NCBI GenBank assembly: GCA_018240525.1
Contig: JAFEFN010000003.1
Span: forward strand, 434,001-498,000
Direction of reading: 5' to 3'
Length of the DNA: 64,000 nucleotides
From: Pseudomonadota bacterium
GTDB lineage: Bacteria; Pseudomonadota; Gammaproteobacteria; Steroidobacterales; Steroidobacteraceae
Below are positions 20,190 through 28,639 of the stretch, in pieces (position 1 is the first letter of the stretch; every line of letters starts with the position of its first letter). Made by a program: the position numbers and the translations under genes. The notes beneath the pieces are model-generated. The model was not told where the DNA came from. It saw only the letters and a program-made list of their open reading frames with translations, and did not search any database.

Positions 20190-20846
20190 CTAGATCGCGC
20201 GGCTGCGCAACGGGTTGTAATACAGGCGCCCGCGGCTCATCCGGCGGATGGCCGCCAGCAGCTCCTCGTAATCGCGCTGGTTGCTGAGCGGATCGATGGA
20301 GGCGGCATTCACGATCAGGAGCGGCGCTGCGTCAAACTCGTGGAAGAACTTGGCGTAGGCCTCGTTCAGGCGCTCGAGGTACTGCCGGTCGATGTACTGC
20401 TCATAGTCGACGCCGCGCTTGGCGATCCGCTCCAGGAGCACGTCCACGGGCGCCTGCAGGTAGACCACCAAATCCGGCTTCGGCGCCTGGACCTCGAGCT
20501 TTGAGTAGAGCTGTTCGTAGAGGGCGTACTCGGCATCATCCAGGGTGACACGCGCGAACAGGCGGTCCTTCTCCAGCAGGTAGTCGGCCACCCGCACCGG
20601 GGCGAATAGGTCCGCCTGCTTCAGCTCCGCGAGCTGTTGCGAGCGCTGCAGCAGGAAGTACAGCTGCGTCGGCAGCGCACCAGCGCGCGGGTTCTTGTAG
20701 AAGCGCTCGAGGAACGGATTCTCCATGGCCTGCTCCAGCACACCCTGTGCGGACAGGCTCGCGCACAGGCGCTTGGCGAGACTGGTCTTGCCGACGCCGA
20801 TCGGGCCTTCCACGACGATGTACTTGTGGGTCGGTTCGCTGGCCAT
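20190..20846 (-). CDS. Deoxynucleoside kinase family protein
   Basis: A 218-residue P-loop kinase of the deoxyadenosine/deoxyguanosine kinase family. Walker A is VEGPIGVGKTSLAKRL (about 12-27). The substrate region has ENPFLERFYKNP and FLLQRSQQL, and the Mg/phosphate site is the DRLFARVTL segment. The lid is RIAKRGVDYEQYIDRQYLERL. It sits between folK and panB in one tight operon (gaps of 3 and 16 bases). A role in deoxynucleoside salvage is expected from the family; the preferred base cannot be told from sequence. Confidence 0.85.
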   Translation of the reverse strand: MASEPTHKYIVVEGPIGVGKTSLAKRLCASLSAQGVLEQAMENPFLERFYKNPRAGALPTQLYFLLQRSQQLAELKQADLFAPVRVADYLLEKDRLFARVTLDDAEYALYEQLYSKLEVQAPKPDLVVYLQAPVDVLLERIAKRGVDYEQYIDRQYLERLNEAYAKFFHEFDAAPLLIVNAASIDPLSNQRDYEELLAAIRRMSRGRLYYNPLRSRAI

Positions 20847-20849
20847 GCT

Positions 20850-21338
20850 TTAGAGCGCCGTGAGTCCGGCCCGGGACAGCCGCGCCCTGAGCTCGGTCAC
20901 TCGACCGAGTCCGGGCAGATCCAGATCCGGGGCAATGTCACCCAGAGGATACAGAACGAAGTTGCGCTCCGGTATCCCGGGGTGCGGCAGGCTCAGCTCA
21001 GGATCGGACGAACGCTCGCGTCCGTACGAGAGCAGGTCGAGATCGAGGATGCGCGGCCCCCAGCGCTCGCGCTCCGCCGGGCGGCCGAAGTCGGACTCCA
21101 TGGCACGCAGCTGACCCAACAGCTCGCGCGGTGACAACTGGGTCAGCAGTCCCGCCACGGCATTGACGAAATCGGGCTGCCGCACCGGCCCCATCGGACG
21201 CGATACGTATACCGGGGAGACCCGAACACAACAGGTGCGCGGCAGCTGCGCAAGGCGAGCGGCGGCCACCAGCACCTGATGCTCAGGATCGGACAAATTG
21301 CTGCCCAGACCAATGTAGGCGGGCTGCCAGCGTTCCAC
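20850..21338 (-). CDS. folK: 2-amino-4-hydroxy-6-hydroxymethyldihydropteridine diphosphokinase
   Basis: Transfers pyrophosphate from ATP to hydroxymethyldihydropterin in folate synthesis. It has the N-terminal AYIGLGSNLSDPEHQV block, the FVNAVAGLLT segment, and the signature RERWGPRILDLDLLSYG with the metal-binding DLDLL, followed by LPHPGIPERNFVLYPLGDIAPD. The 162-residue length is normal. The start is GTG, six bases after the pcnB stop. Confidence 0.96.
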   Translation of the reverse strand: MERWQPAYIGLGSNLSDPEHQVLVAAARLAQLPRTCCVRVSPVYVSRPMGPVRQPDFVNAVAGLLTQLSPRELLGQLRAMESDFGRPAERERWGPRILDLDLLSYGRERSSDPELSLPHPGIPERNFVLYPLGDIAPDLDLPGLGRVTELRARLSRAGLTAL

Positions 21339-21344
21339 GTGCCG

Positions 21345-22817
21345 CTAGCCCCGGCGCGCGGAGCCGGAACGGCGGCGGCGGCGCCCGCGACGGGCTGGCG
21401 GCGGCGCCTCAGGATCGCGCGCCGTTGCGGACGCGAGTGCCTCGGCCATGGTATTGCGCTCCTCGGCCGACACCTCCTGCAGCCGGGTCCACCAGTCCGC
21501 CGTTGCCTTGGAGGCCATGCCGAACTCGGACCGCAGCAACAGCAGGTCATAGGCGGCACGGAAGCGCGGATGCTCGAGCGAGCGCAGCGCACGCCGTCCG
21601 CGTGGATGCTCAAGGCGCGGCTGCAGCGCGAACATCTCGCGAACGCCCAGTGAGAAGCGCTTGGGAATCGAGATACGGGCCTGCGCCTCGCGCACCGCCT
21701 GGTCGCAGGCATCCAGAATCGTGGCCAGCTCGTGCCAGCGTTCCGGCGGGGTCGCCTCGATGATGGCCGCGATCGGCCCGTACAAGAGGAGTGCGAACAG
21801 GAAGGTCGGAGTCACGGGCTTGTCCGCCTGCACCCGCCCATCGGTGTTCTCAAGACCCCGGACCAGGAGCTTCTCGACCAGGCTACCGGGATGGGCGGAA
21901 AGGTAAGCATCCACGGTCGGCAGGATCGAGCCTAGCAGGCCCCGCGCGCGGAGCACCCGGAAACTGGCCGCGCCGTACCCGCCGAGGAAGAGCTTCAGCG
22001 TCTCATCGAAGAGGCGCGCCTGCGGTACGCCCGCCAGCAGCTCGCGCAGCTTGCCGATGGGCGCGGCAGTTGCAGGATCGATCGAGAACCCGAGCTTCGC
22101 TTCGAAGCGCGCCGCACGCAGCATACGCACCGGGTCCTCGCGGAAGCGCGTCTCTGGATCTCCGATCAGACGCAGCGTTCGCGCCGACACGTCGGCGACG
22201 CCATTCACGTAGTCCCAGATCGAGAAGTCGGCGATGTTGTAATAGAGAGAGTTGCAGGTGAAGTCGCGCCGCCAGACGTCCGCGTCGATCGTGCCGTAGA
22301 TGTTGTCCCGCAGGATGCGCCCCGAGGCGTCAAAGGCGCGCTCGGAATCGTCATCCGGCAGCCCCCGCGGATCTGCCGTCGCGGCCTCCTCGGCCACCGG
22401 TTCGCTTTCCTCCAGGCCCGGCACCCGTTCATCGTCCAGATCGGCTACCGGAATCGGCTCTTCCCCCGGCTCCGGTGCGGTGGCCGCGCGAAAGGTCGCC
22501 ACCTCGATGATCTCCCGCCCGAAGAAGACGTGCGCAAGGCGAAAGCGGCGCCCGACCAGTCGGCAGTTGCGAAACAAGCGCTTGACCTGTTCAGGCAGGG
22601 CATCGGTGGCAACGTCGAAATCCTTCGGTTCGATCCCGAGCAGCAAGTCGCGCACGCAGCCGCCCACGAGGAAAGCCTGAAAGCCCCCGTCACGCAGCCG
22701 GTACAGCACCCGTAGGGCGTTCGGGGAGATGTGGGCACGGGAGACGTTATGCTCGGACCGGGCGATGATCCGGGGGTCGGCGGAGGGCGTCGCGAGGGAC
22801 GCGGGGGGCGAATTCAA
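21345..22817 (-). CDS. pcnB: Poly(A) polymerase I
   Basis: Adds poly(A) tails to RNA 3' ends and so promotes decay. The nucleotidyltransferase motif FLVGGCVRDLLLGIEPKDFD is present, with RRDFTCNSLYYN and the DPVRMLRAARFEAKLGF block after it. The C-terminus is basic (RRGRRRRRSGSARRG). An acidic insert rich in Glu/Pro (about residues 120-165) interrupts the head domain. No ATG precedes the conserved IIARSEHNVSR start region in a plausible place: the open frame extends back across the tRNA gene. I therefore choose the TTG at 22817; this start is uncertain. It is the first gene of the pcnB-folK-dNK-panB-panC operon. Confidence 0.88.
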   Translation of the reverse strand: MNSPPASLATPSADPRIIARSEHNVSRAHISPNALRVLYRLRDGGFQAFLVGGCVRDLLLGIEPKDFDVATDALPEQVKRLFRNCRLVGRRFRLAHVFFGREIIEVATFRAATAPEPGEEPIPVADLDDERVPGLEESEPVAEEAATADPRGLPDDDSERAFDASGRILRDNIYGTIDADVWRRDFTCNSLYYNIADFSIWDYVNGVADVSARTLRLIGDPETRFREDPVRMLRAARFEAKLGFSIDPATAAPIGKLRELLAGVPQARLFDETLKLFLGGYGAASFRVLRARGLLGSILPTVDAYLSAHPGSLVEKLLVRGLENTDGRVQADKPVTPTFLFALLLYGPIAAIIEATPPERWHELATILDACDQAVREAQARISIPKRFSLGVREMFALQPRLEHPRGRRALRSLEHPRFRAAYDLLLLRSEFGMASKATADWWTRLQEVSAEERNTMAEALASATARDPEAPPPARRGRRRRRSGSARRG

Positions 22818-22834
22818 TGAGTTTGGCTTTCGGC

Positions 22835-22862
22835 TTGAGCAATCGGGGTAGCTCTCTATAAT
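22835..22862 (+). promoter_or_regulatory. Sigma-70-like promoter for tRNA-Glu
   Basis: TTGAGC (22835-22840) and a perfect TATAAT (22857-22862) are separated by 16 bp and read towards the tRNA, whose first base is 30 bp further on. A transcript would begin near 22869 and leave a short 5' leader to be trimmed. The element lies in the divergent gap before the assumed pcnB start. Confidence 0.7.
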
Positions 22863-22892
22863 ACCGCGCTCTGCCGGTAGCCCCGAAGCCCC

Positions 22893-22968
22893 GCTCCCTT
22901 CGTCTAGAGGCCTAGGACATAGCCCTCTCAAGGCTGTAACACGGGTTCGAATCCCGTAGGGAGCGCCA
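22893..22968 (+). tRNA. tRNA-Glu (anticodon CTC)
   Basis: A 76-base tRNA with encoded CCA. The acceptor stem GCTCCCT pairs with AGGGAGC (22958-22964), followed by G and CCA. The D-arm TTCGTCTAGAGGCCTAGGACA is that of bacterial tRNA-Glu in type. The anticodon stem TAGCC/GGCTG encloses loop CTCTCAA, so the anticodon is CTC, which reads GAG. The T-arm is CGGGTTCGAATCCCG. The core housekeeping block ends here and accessory genes follow. Confidence 0.96.
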
Positions 22969-23170
22969 TTAAAATCAATGGCTTACGACCTACTGGCGGC
23001 CGGCGTACGGCTACTCTACGAAAATCCGAGCCATATCTTCCGTTCTGAATGGCCATGGACGGCCCGAGCCGTGCACCGGCTCGGCTGGCTCGCTCGAGGG
23101 GCAACGTGCGATTTAAGCCGCGGCGACAAGATGCCGACCCACGACCCTCCTGGCGCATCGGCCTCGAGCA

Positions 23171-23855
23171 CTAAGGCTCGAACACAACCAAGTCGAAGGT
23201 GCGCAACTCCGGTATCTGAACCTGCGTGAACTGACCGTCGGTGGACACGGGCGCTGGGGCGGCGTCCATATCCGGAGAGAACAGCTGCGCGCTCGAGAAC
23301 TGGCCCCGCACCTTCACGCCAACGCCGAGAGCCGGTGTATCCGCGTAGTTCAGCAGGTGCACTAACATGCGGCCGGAGCCCGACTATCCATGAATGTTCA
23401 CCACGACAGAATTCGGGGCAGTTATGCTGCCTGGAGAGGCGGCCTCGAACTCTGCTGCGGTCACCTGCTCGTAGCGCTTCCACCCGGGGTGCAGCGCTAT
23501 CGGGGGAGCCGTTATCCCGATCCGGTATCTTGCGAGGACCGCTGCTGTCGCGTCCTGCTCAAAAATGACATCGTAGAGCAGGCACGAAGCCCGGCCACCC
23601 GGAAAGCGCGCCCTTGGAAACCTCGATGGGACCTCCATCCCATCGGGCGAAGCTGAAATTGCCCGTGCGCGCCCATTCCGGGACCGTGCCGTACACATAC
23701 GGTGCCGTGCTCGCTGGTGTGGAGTCGCCATCACAACCCGCGAAGCCGACCATTAAGAGCAGGCAGGGCAGCAACGCACGCGAGAGTTTGCAGGTCATCA
23801 GCTCCATTTCCCAGCCGATCCGATGCACTTCCGCTGACTTACCCTTCCAGCCCAA
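23171..23855 (-). pseudogene. Decayed lipoprotein gene, deleted and interrupted
   Basis: Three pieces of one former gene read right to left. The 5' piece starts with a lipoprotein signal, MTCKLSRALLPCLLLMVGFAGC, then GTVPEWARTGNFSFARWDGGPIEV. Near 23590 the frame shifts by one and continues as SCLLYDVIFEQDATAAVLARYRIG, which reaches an in-frame TAG at about 23384. After it the same frame resumes as SGSGRMLVHLLNYADTPALGV and ends at 23171. The last piece resembles the C-terminal beta domain of glycoside-hydrolase-like proteins (HLLNY...FSPD), but I cannot name the family. A large internal part appears lost. The sequence 22969-23170 between the tRNA and these pieces, and 23856-24252 after them, shows no convincing gene. 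Confidence 0.6.
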
Positions 23856-24252
23856 TCACAGACACCACACGCTTCTGGGTCACACGTCGCCGGCTTACTC
23901 ATAACCTGGGCTGCGTCGCGGCGATGGCGGGGATCCCGGTCGATTGCGCGGCCTGGTGCGCCGCGGCGAATGCGTCGCGCGCCACCCGGGTCCGCGGTAA
24001 CCGCGTGGCGACTCCAGCAGTTATCGTGCAGACCTGGCCGGAAGCCCAGACCCGTCTGGTACTCGCTCCCGGCGGAAGTTGTCGCCCGCCCTCGTGGCAG
24101 TGCTTCGTGCGGAATTCTCCAGACGCCGAAGCTGAAGCTCGGCAATTACTCGCTCGGTGGCCTGCACAAGACACAGCTTCTAAGCAGTAGCCACACTGTC
24201 GAATGGATGCGGTATGGACTAGCTTCGAACCATGAGGAGGATGTGAGCGCAA

Positions 24253-24645
24253 ATGACCTACTACATTTCCAGAACCGTGGAGAAACCATTCGATACGGTC
24301 GTTGCGGATGTCACTCAATGTCTGAAGGAGCAGGGATTCGGTCTTCTTACTGACATCGACGTGCAGGCGACGCTGAAATCGAAGCTCGGCGCCGATATGG
24401 GCAGGTACCGTATTCTCGGGGCCTGCAATCCGCGCTTTGCGCACGAAGCGCTGCGGATCGAGGATAAGCTCGGCGTACTGCTCCCCTGCAACGTGATCGT
24501 GCGCGAGACTCCCGACTTCAAGGTCGAAGTCGCGAGCGTGGACCCCGTCGCAGCAATGGCGCGCACGGGCAATCCTGCGCTGAGTTCTACGGCCGAGGAA
24601 GTTCGGCGGCTGCTGAGCAAAGCCATCTCCCAGGTCGGTGCCTGA
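24253..24645 (+). CDS. DUF302 domain protein
   Basis: A 130-residue cytoplasmic protein of the DUF302 family. The typical N-terminal YYISRTVEKPFDTVVADV, the KSKLGADMGRYRILGACNP block and LGVLLPCNVIVRE are all present. DUF302 proteins are of unknown biochemical function and often occur near sulfur or redox genes. An AGGAGG sits 8-14 bases upstream of the ATG. Its stop is two bases before the OsmC gene start, so the two are coupled. Confidence 0.88.
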   Translation: MTYYISRTVEKPFDTVVADVTQCLKEQGFGLLTDIDVQATLKSKLGADMGRYRILGACNPRFAHEALRIEDKLGVLLPCNVIVRETPDFKVEVASVDPVAAMARTGNPALSSTAEEVRRLLSKAISQVGA

Positions 24646-24647
24646 TC

Positions 24648-25121
24648 ATGCATCCGTACCCACACACCTACGCCGTTTCCGCCTCTGCTGACCGCACCGG
24701 ACTGGTGGCCGTGGCTTCACCAGGCCTGCCGAGTCTGGACACCGCGGCTCCCCCTCAGTTCGACGGCCCGGGTGGTGTCTGGTCGCCGGAGACACTGCTG
24801 TGCGCTTCGCTCGCCGACTGCTTCATACTGACCTTCCGCGCAGTCAGCCGCGCGGCCCGCTTTAACTGGCTGCATCTGGAGTGCCGCGTGGAAGGCGTGC
24901 TGGAGCGGGTCGCGTCGGTGTCACGGTTCACGAATTACACCACGTTGGCGACGCTGACCGTCTCCGCCGGCAGCGACGTTGCCAAGGCACGCGAGCTCCT
25001 CGAGCGAGCGGAACACGGCTGTCTGATCTCGAATTCGCTCTCCGGCACGCGTGCACTCGAGGTCCGGATTATCTCAGCAGAGCCCGCAGCGATCAGCGAG
25101 CCCGCGGAGCCTGTGTCATGA
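24648..25121 (+). CDS. OsmC family protein
   Basis: A 157-residue OsmC/Ohr-fold protein. The N-terminal part ends in GGVWSPETLLCASLADCFILTFRAVSR, with the first conserved Cys in LLCASLADCF (about 44-52). The second is in the AEHGCLISNSLS segment (about 125). Two such cysteines form the peroxidase site in this superfamily, which reduces organic hydroperoxides with thiols. It is translationally coupled to the DUF302 gene, and the two may form a small stress module. Confidence 0.87.
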   Translation: MHPYPHTYAVSASADRTGLVAVASPGLPSLDTAAPPQFDGPGGVWSPETLLCASLADCFILTFRAVSRAARFNWLHLECRVEGVLERVASVSRFTNYTTLATLTVSAGSDVAKARELLERAEHGCLISNSLSGTRALEVRIISAEPAAISEPAEPVS

Positions 25122-25182
25122 AGGCGAATCGACCGATGCGTCAACCGACCCCGAGTTGTCCGGGCGGCGGCCCACACTCTGC

Positions 25183-25617
25183 TCAGGTGGTGTGCTTGGA
25201 AAAGCGCTGGTCGGGTCCCCTGCGGAAGTCCACCACATCTTCGATGTGCATGTCTGAAGCGGCGGCGCCCGGATGGACTATGGCGACACTCAGCTGCTGA
25301 ACCGAGGAAAATCGCGAGTTCTTGGCCAGCGAGCGTTCAGCCGCAGTCATCACGCCCGTCGCAGCCTCTTCGCGCGCCGCCTGATCGGCCTGCGCGAGCC
25401 TTGCGTCACTGATCGAAATGCGCAAATGCGCCGCGCTCGCCATGACCTCGATAGACGATGGTGAAAAGCCGGTGGAAGAAGCAATCGCGCCCCTCATCTC
25501 CTCCACCCCGGCCAGCCAATCTGCATCCACTTGCGCGGGGCCGCCCCTTCCGCAGCCGCCCAGAACGGCCGCAAGCGTCCCGACGATGAGAACTCTAGAC
25601 AATGAAAGGATACTCAT
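25183..25617 (-). CDS. Hypothetical lipoprotein
   Basis: A 144-residue protein. Residues 1-23 are a lipoprotein signal with lipobox LGGC (VLIVGTLAAVLGGCGRG), so it is probably anchored to a membrane by Cys22. The mature part is helical, with charged heptad-like segments (ARLAQADQAAREEAATGVMTAAERS) and no cysteine. It ends in a beta-like stretch, QLSVAIVHPG, and a DMHIEDVVDFRRGPDQRF tail. I do not recognise the family. A GAGG ribosome site lies before the ATG. Confidence 0.6.
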   Translation of the reverse strand: MSILSLSRVLIVGTLAAVLGGCGRGGPAQVDADWLAGVEEMRGAIASSTGFSPSSIEVMASAAHLRISISDARLAQADQAAREEAATGVMTAAERSLAKNSRFSSVQQLSVAIVHPGAAASDMHIEDVVDFRRGPDQRFSKHTT

Positions 25618-25734
25618 GCTGACCTCGGATAGCCCCTATACATATGGTGCCAACGAGCGGCCTTCCACGACATAAGGGTTTGCCACGACTGATTTCTACG
25701 GGTCGTCTCAATCATGGCCGCCGTATAAACCCGA

Positions 25735-26772
25735 CTACGGTTGAGGTCGCGGTGTCGCAGCGACGCTAGGCGGTAGCATCGGATAGGTGATCTTGGGTTG
25801 CGTCCCGGTCAGGCTATCGAGGAAGGCGACAATCTGGTCGATCTCCGCCGCGGTAAGCTGCGCCCCTAGCTGACTGCTTCCCATCACCGCGACCGCCTGA
25901 CGCAGATCCCAACTGCGCCCCGTGTGGAAGTACGGAGCGGTCAGCGCGATGTTGCGGAGCGTGGGCACCTTGAATACATACTCATCCGTTGCCGTCTTCG
26001 TCACTTCGAATCGCCCCTGATCGTTCGGCGGCAGCAGCGTGGCGCCGGGCTTCTCCACCACTCCAAACGGAGCGTACATATTGCCGCCCACATTGATGCC
26101 CTTGTGGCAGCCTACACAGCCCTTTTCGATGAATATACGCAGCCCTTGTTTCTGCTGCTCGCTCAGTGCAGATGCGTCACCTTTCAGGAACCGGTCAAAT
26201 GGTGCGTCAGGCGTGATCAGCGTTGCCTCGAATGTTGCGATGGCTTTCTGTGCGTTCGCCAGCGTCACTGGGTTAGGATCGCCGGGGAACGCGGCCTTAA
26301 ATGTCGCCACGTAGCCAGGGATGGCCGATAGCTGCTCACTGACATGCTCCGATGGCGATGCCATCTCGATGGGATTGACCATCGGTCCACCGGCCTGCTG
26401 CTCAAGATCTTTTGCACGCCCGTCCCAAAATTGAGCGGTGTTGTAGACCGCATTGAGAACCGTAGGCGCATTGCGACCCCCGCGCTGCCATCGATGTCCT
26501 ATCGACGTCTCCTCTGCATCCACGCCACCCAGGCCCACGTTGTGACAGGAATTGCAGCTGATGGCATGACTTGCCGAGAGCCGTGGATCGAAAAAGAGCA
26601 TCTTGCCAAGCTCGACTTTCGCCGGAGTAGCGGGATTTCCCGGCAGAGAGGGTGGCGCTCCGGGAATCGGCTGGAACAGCCCCTGGGCGGACCTCATCAG
26701 GTCATCGGCTGCAACGGCGTGGATGCCGAGGCCGAAGGCCGCGGCGAGCATGAAACTACTAAGTGAACGCAT
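25735..26772 (-). CDS. Di-heme cytochrome c peroxidase (CcpA/MauG family)
   Basis: A 345-residue periplasmic diheme enzyme. A signal peptide (RSLSSFMLAAAFGLGIHAVAADD) is followed by two heme-binding motifs, CNSCH and CVGCH, spaced about 150 residues as in bacterial cytochrome c peroxidases. The motif LGKMLFFDPRLS precedes the first heme and FKVPTLRNIALTAPYFHTG follows the second. I start it at the ATG at 26772, which has AAGGAG at good spacing; the longer frame lacks a signal peptide at its start. It would reduce hydrogen peroxide with electrons from a small cytochrome or cupredoxin. Confidence 0.9.
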   Translation of the reverse strand: MRSLSSFMLAAAFGLGIHAVAADDLMRSAQGLFQPIPGAPPSLPGNPATPAKVELGKMLFFDPRLSASHAISCNSCHNVGLGGVDAEETSIGHRWQRGGRNAPTVLNAVYNTAQFWDGRAKDLEQQAGGPMVNPIEMASPSEHVSEQLSAIPGYVATFKAAFPGDPNPVTLANAQKAIATFEATLITPDAPFDRFLKGDASALSEQQKQGLRIFIEKGCVGCHKGINVGGNMYAPFGVVEKPGATLLPPNDQGRFEVTKTATDEYVFKVPTLRNIALTAPYFHTGRSWDLRQAVAVMGSSQLGAQLTAAEIDQIVAFLDSLTGTQPKITYPMLPPSVAATPRPQP

Positions 26773-26933
26773 CTTGCAGGCTCCTTGCGCGTGCTGCACT
26801 TCGTGCGACTGGAACGCCTGAACGATCCTTACAGCCAAGGCTCACTTCTGCCTCGACCTCGGGTCCTCGCGTACCTTTCAAATTCTGCATACCCCGGAGG
26901 AACTCTGATATCCGCAGAACTTCTTATTGCATC

Positions 26934-26963
26934 TTGACGCAATTACGCTCACGCAATTAGAAA
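26934..26963 (+). promoter_or_regulatory. Weak sigma-70-like promoter in the long intergenic gap
   Basis: TTGACG (26934-26939) and TAGAAA (26958-26963) are 18 bp apart on the plus strand. The spacer region holds ACGCAATTA twice (26937-26945 and 26951-26959, 14 bp apart), which could be a regulator site. The whole gap 26773-27186 has no convincing gene. A hairpin at 27148-27180 could end a transcript from here. Confidence 0.3.
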
Positions 26964-27013
26964 TGTCGCGCCGCGAGAGACGGCTGACGGGGTCCGGGAT
27001 GTACCGAAATCCT

Positions 27014-27021
27014 TTAGGTAG
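27014..27021 (+). promoter_or_regulatory. GGTAG-type motif in the intergenic gap
   Basis: TTAGGTAG followed by TCTTC resembles the ATAGGTAG box upstream of the cytochrome-porin gene and the published FixJ-type site GTAMGTAG (6 of 8 positions when A or C is allowed). It is not near a convincing start codon, so it may be chance. Confidence 0.2.
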
Positions 27022-27147
27022 TCTTCACAGTGCCGCACGCGCAGATACGCAAGTATTCTTCGAGTTGCCGAGGTTTCGCAGGATGCTAACGGTCGCCTGC
27101 GAGACCCAAGTCCCACGGGAAGGGAAAATCGGCATGGAAAACCGTTC

Positions 27148-27180
27148 GAAGCCTCGATCTCTCGCTAAGATCGGGGCTTC
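27148..27180 (+). terminator. Strong hairpin with 13-bp stem in the intergenic gap
   Basis: Left arm GAAGCCTCGATCT (27148-27160) pairs with AGATCGGGGCTTC (27168-27180) with one G-U wobble around a 7-base loop. A weakly T-rich stretch (GTTAGTTTGT) follows. It lies just before the reading frame beginning at 27187 and about 210 bases after the promoter-like pair at 26934. It could be a terminator of a small RNA or a 5' attenuator for the downstream transporter operon. Confidence 0.5.
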
Positions 27181-27186
27181 GTTAGT

Positions 27187-27891
27187 TTGTATCGATTCGC
27201 GAGTCTTTTGGCTCCTGCGCGTGTGGAGTCTGCCGTAGTGGCGCCGAAATCCCCAATCGCAAGACATCTTCCGCGGCATGGTGCAAGCGCCGCTACGGTC
27301 AACATCCACGTTCGTAAGCTCTCACAGTTGTTCAACTCGCTCGATCCCTCGCCGTTTTGGGACCGCGATCTGGATCCCGACGCGGCCGAGTTCATTGAAG
27401 AGGAATTCAGTGAGAAGCTTTCCGCGCAGACGTGGCACCTTCACGTTCACACGCAAGAGGGTGCGGAAGGCGCTGCGGATCTCCAGGCAGCGGTGGAACA
27501 TTACTACGAACGGCTCGCGCACTCCGCGCGGTACCGCCTACGGAACGAGATGCGACGCGGACAGCTTGCCCTGCTTGGCGGGCTCGGGATTTTCGTCGCG
27601 AGCATGACGATCCGCGGCATACTCACCGGACTGATCCATGGCGGGGCTCCGCGCATGCTTGATGAGGGTCTAATAATCATCGCGTGGCTCGCCCTGTGGC
27701 GGCCGACCGAGTGGCTCGTCTACGGATGGGTACCCCTGCACCGCAAGAGGCGGCTATATGAGCGCCTCGCAGCCATCCGGGTTTCGGTGCGCCCCGACGC
27801 GGCTCATATAGAAGGTGCGCGCACCGCACCCGGCGGTTCCTCCTCACTTCCGCCGGCCCCTCCGGTCGCAGCGACCCCGGGTGTCAAATAG
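27187..27891 (+). CDS. Hypothetical two-helix membrane protein
   Basis: A 234-residue protein with a soluble, acidic N-terminal region, [21 protein letters not shown], then an amphipathic charged part and two hydrophobic helices, [20 protein letters not shown] and [21 protein letters not shown]. The tail is Pro/Ala rich. The start is uncertain: the listed one is TTG, and GTG codons at 27223 and 27238 are alternatives. It is 13 bases before the ABC ATPase gene, so it is probably co-transcribed with the exporter. I do not recognise the family. Confidence 0.65.
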   Translation: MYRFASLLAPARVESAVVAPKSPIARHLPRHGASAATVNIHVRKLSQLFNSLDPSPFWDRDLDPDAAEFIEEEFSEKLSAQTWHLHVHTQEGAEGAADLQAAVEHYYERLAHSARYRLRNEMRRGQLALLGGLGIFVASMTIRGILTGLIHGGAPRMLDEGLIIIAWLALWRPTEWLVYGWVPLHRKRRLYERLAAIRVSVRPDAAHIEGARTAPGGSSSLPPAPPVAATPGVK

Positions 27892-27904
27892 GGGCGGAGA
27901 AAGC

Positions 27905-28639
27905 GTGGCGACGAATCCAGACGAGACCGCAGAGAGCGGCGGTGTTTTTCACCTCCATGACGTATCCAAAACCTATCATGTGGGCGAGGTCGATATTCCG
28001 GCCTTGCGCTCCGTGAGCCTTGATCTGTACCCGAGAGAATTCGTGGTCCTCCTCGGTGCTTCAGGCAGTGGCAAGTCGACTCTGCTGAATATTCTGGGAG
28101 GGCTCGATCGGCCTACTTCAGGCAAGGTGTTCTATCTCGACCATGACCTCACCGCGGCATCCTCCGCAGCGCTCACGCAGTTTCGTCGCGAGCATGTCGG
28201 GTTCGTATTTCAATTCTACAACCTGATTCCTAGTCTGACGGCGCTTGAAAATGTCGCCTTGGTGACCGAAATCGCCACGAAACCGCTCACGCCGCTGGAG
28301 GCACTGACACGCGTTGGCCTGGCGGACCGACAACACCATTTCCCCTCACAACTGTCGGGCGGTGAGCAGCAGCGGGTGGCGATCGCGCGCGCGATCGCCA
28401 AACGTCCCGATGTGTTGTTGTGCGACGAGCCGACGGGTGCGCTGGATTACGCAACGGGTAAGCTCGTGCTGGAAGCGCTTGAGGATGTGAACCGCGAGCT
28501 CGGTACGATAACGGTGGTGATTACGCACAACGTGGCCATCGCCGGAATGGCCGACCGCGTAATCCGCATCGGAAGCGGCCGAATTATCGAAATCACCACG
28601 AATTCCACCCGAATGCGTCCGGGTGACCTTTCGTGGTGA
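27905..28639 (+). CDS. ABC transporter ATP-binding protein (MacB/LolD type)
   Basis: A 244-residue ATPase. Walker A is [19 protein letters not shown], the Q-loop is [17 protein letters not shown], the signature [15 protein letters not shown], and Walker [13 protein letters not shown]. This motif set is that of lipoprotein-release or MacB-type exporters. The start is GTG at 27905 with GGAG upstream. Its stop overlaps the permease gene start (GTGA). Together with the 788-residue permease and the adaptor it makes a tripartite exporter. Confidence 0.92.
   Translation: MATNPDETAESGGVFHLHDVSKTYHVGEVDIPALRSVSLDLYPREFVVLLGASGSGKSTLLNILGGLDRPTSGKVFYLDHDLTAASSAALTQFRREHVGFVFQFYNLIPSLTALENVALVTEIATKPLTPLEALTRVGLADRQHHFPSQLSGGEQQRVAIARAIAKRPDVLLCDEPTGALDYATGKLVLEALEDVNRELGTITVVITHNVAIAGMADRVIRIGSGRIIEITTNSTRMRPGDLSW

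Noticed and set aside
22893..22968. Direct repeat of the tRNA 3' end as an attachment site
   Set aside because: No second copy of the tRNA 3' segment is visible elsewhere in the window, so no island boundary can be proved.
23899..24444. Minus-strand frame antisense to the DUF302 gene start
   Set aside because: It overlaps the DUF302 gene and carries no recognisable domain.
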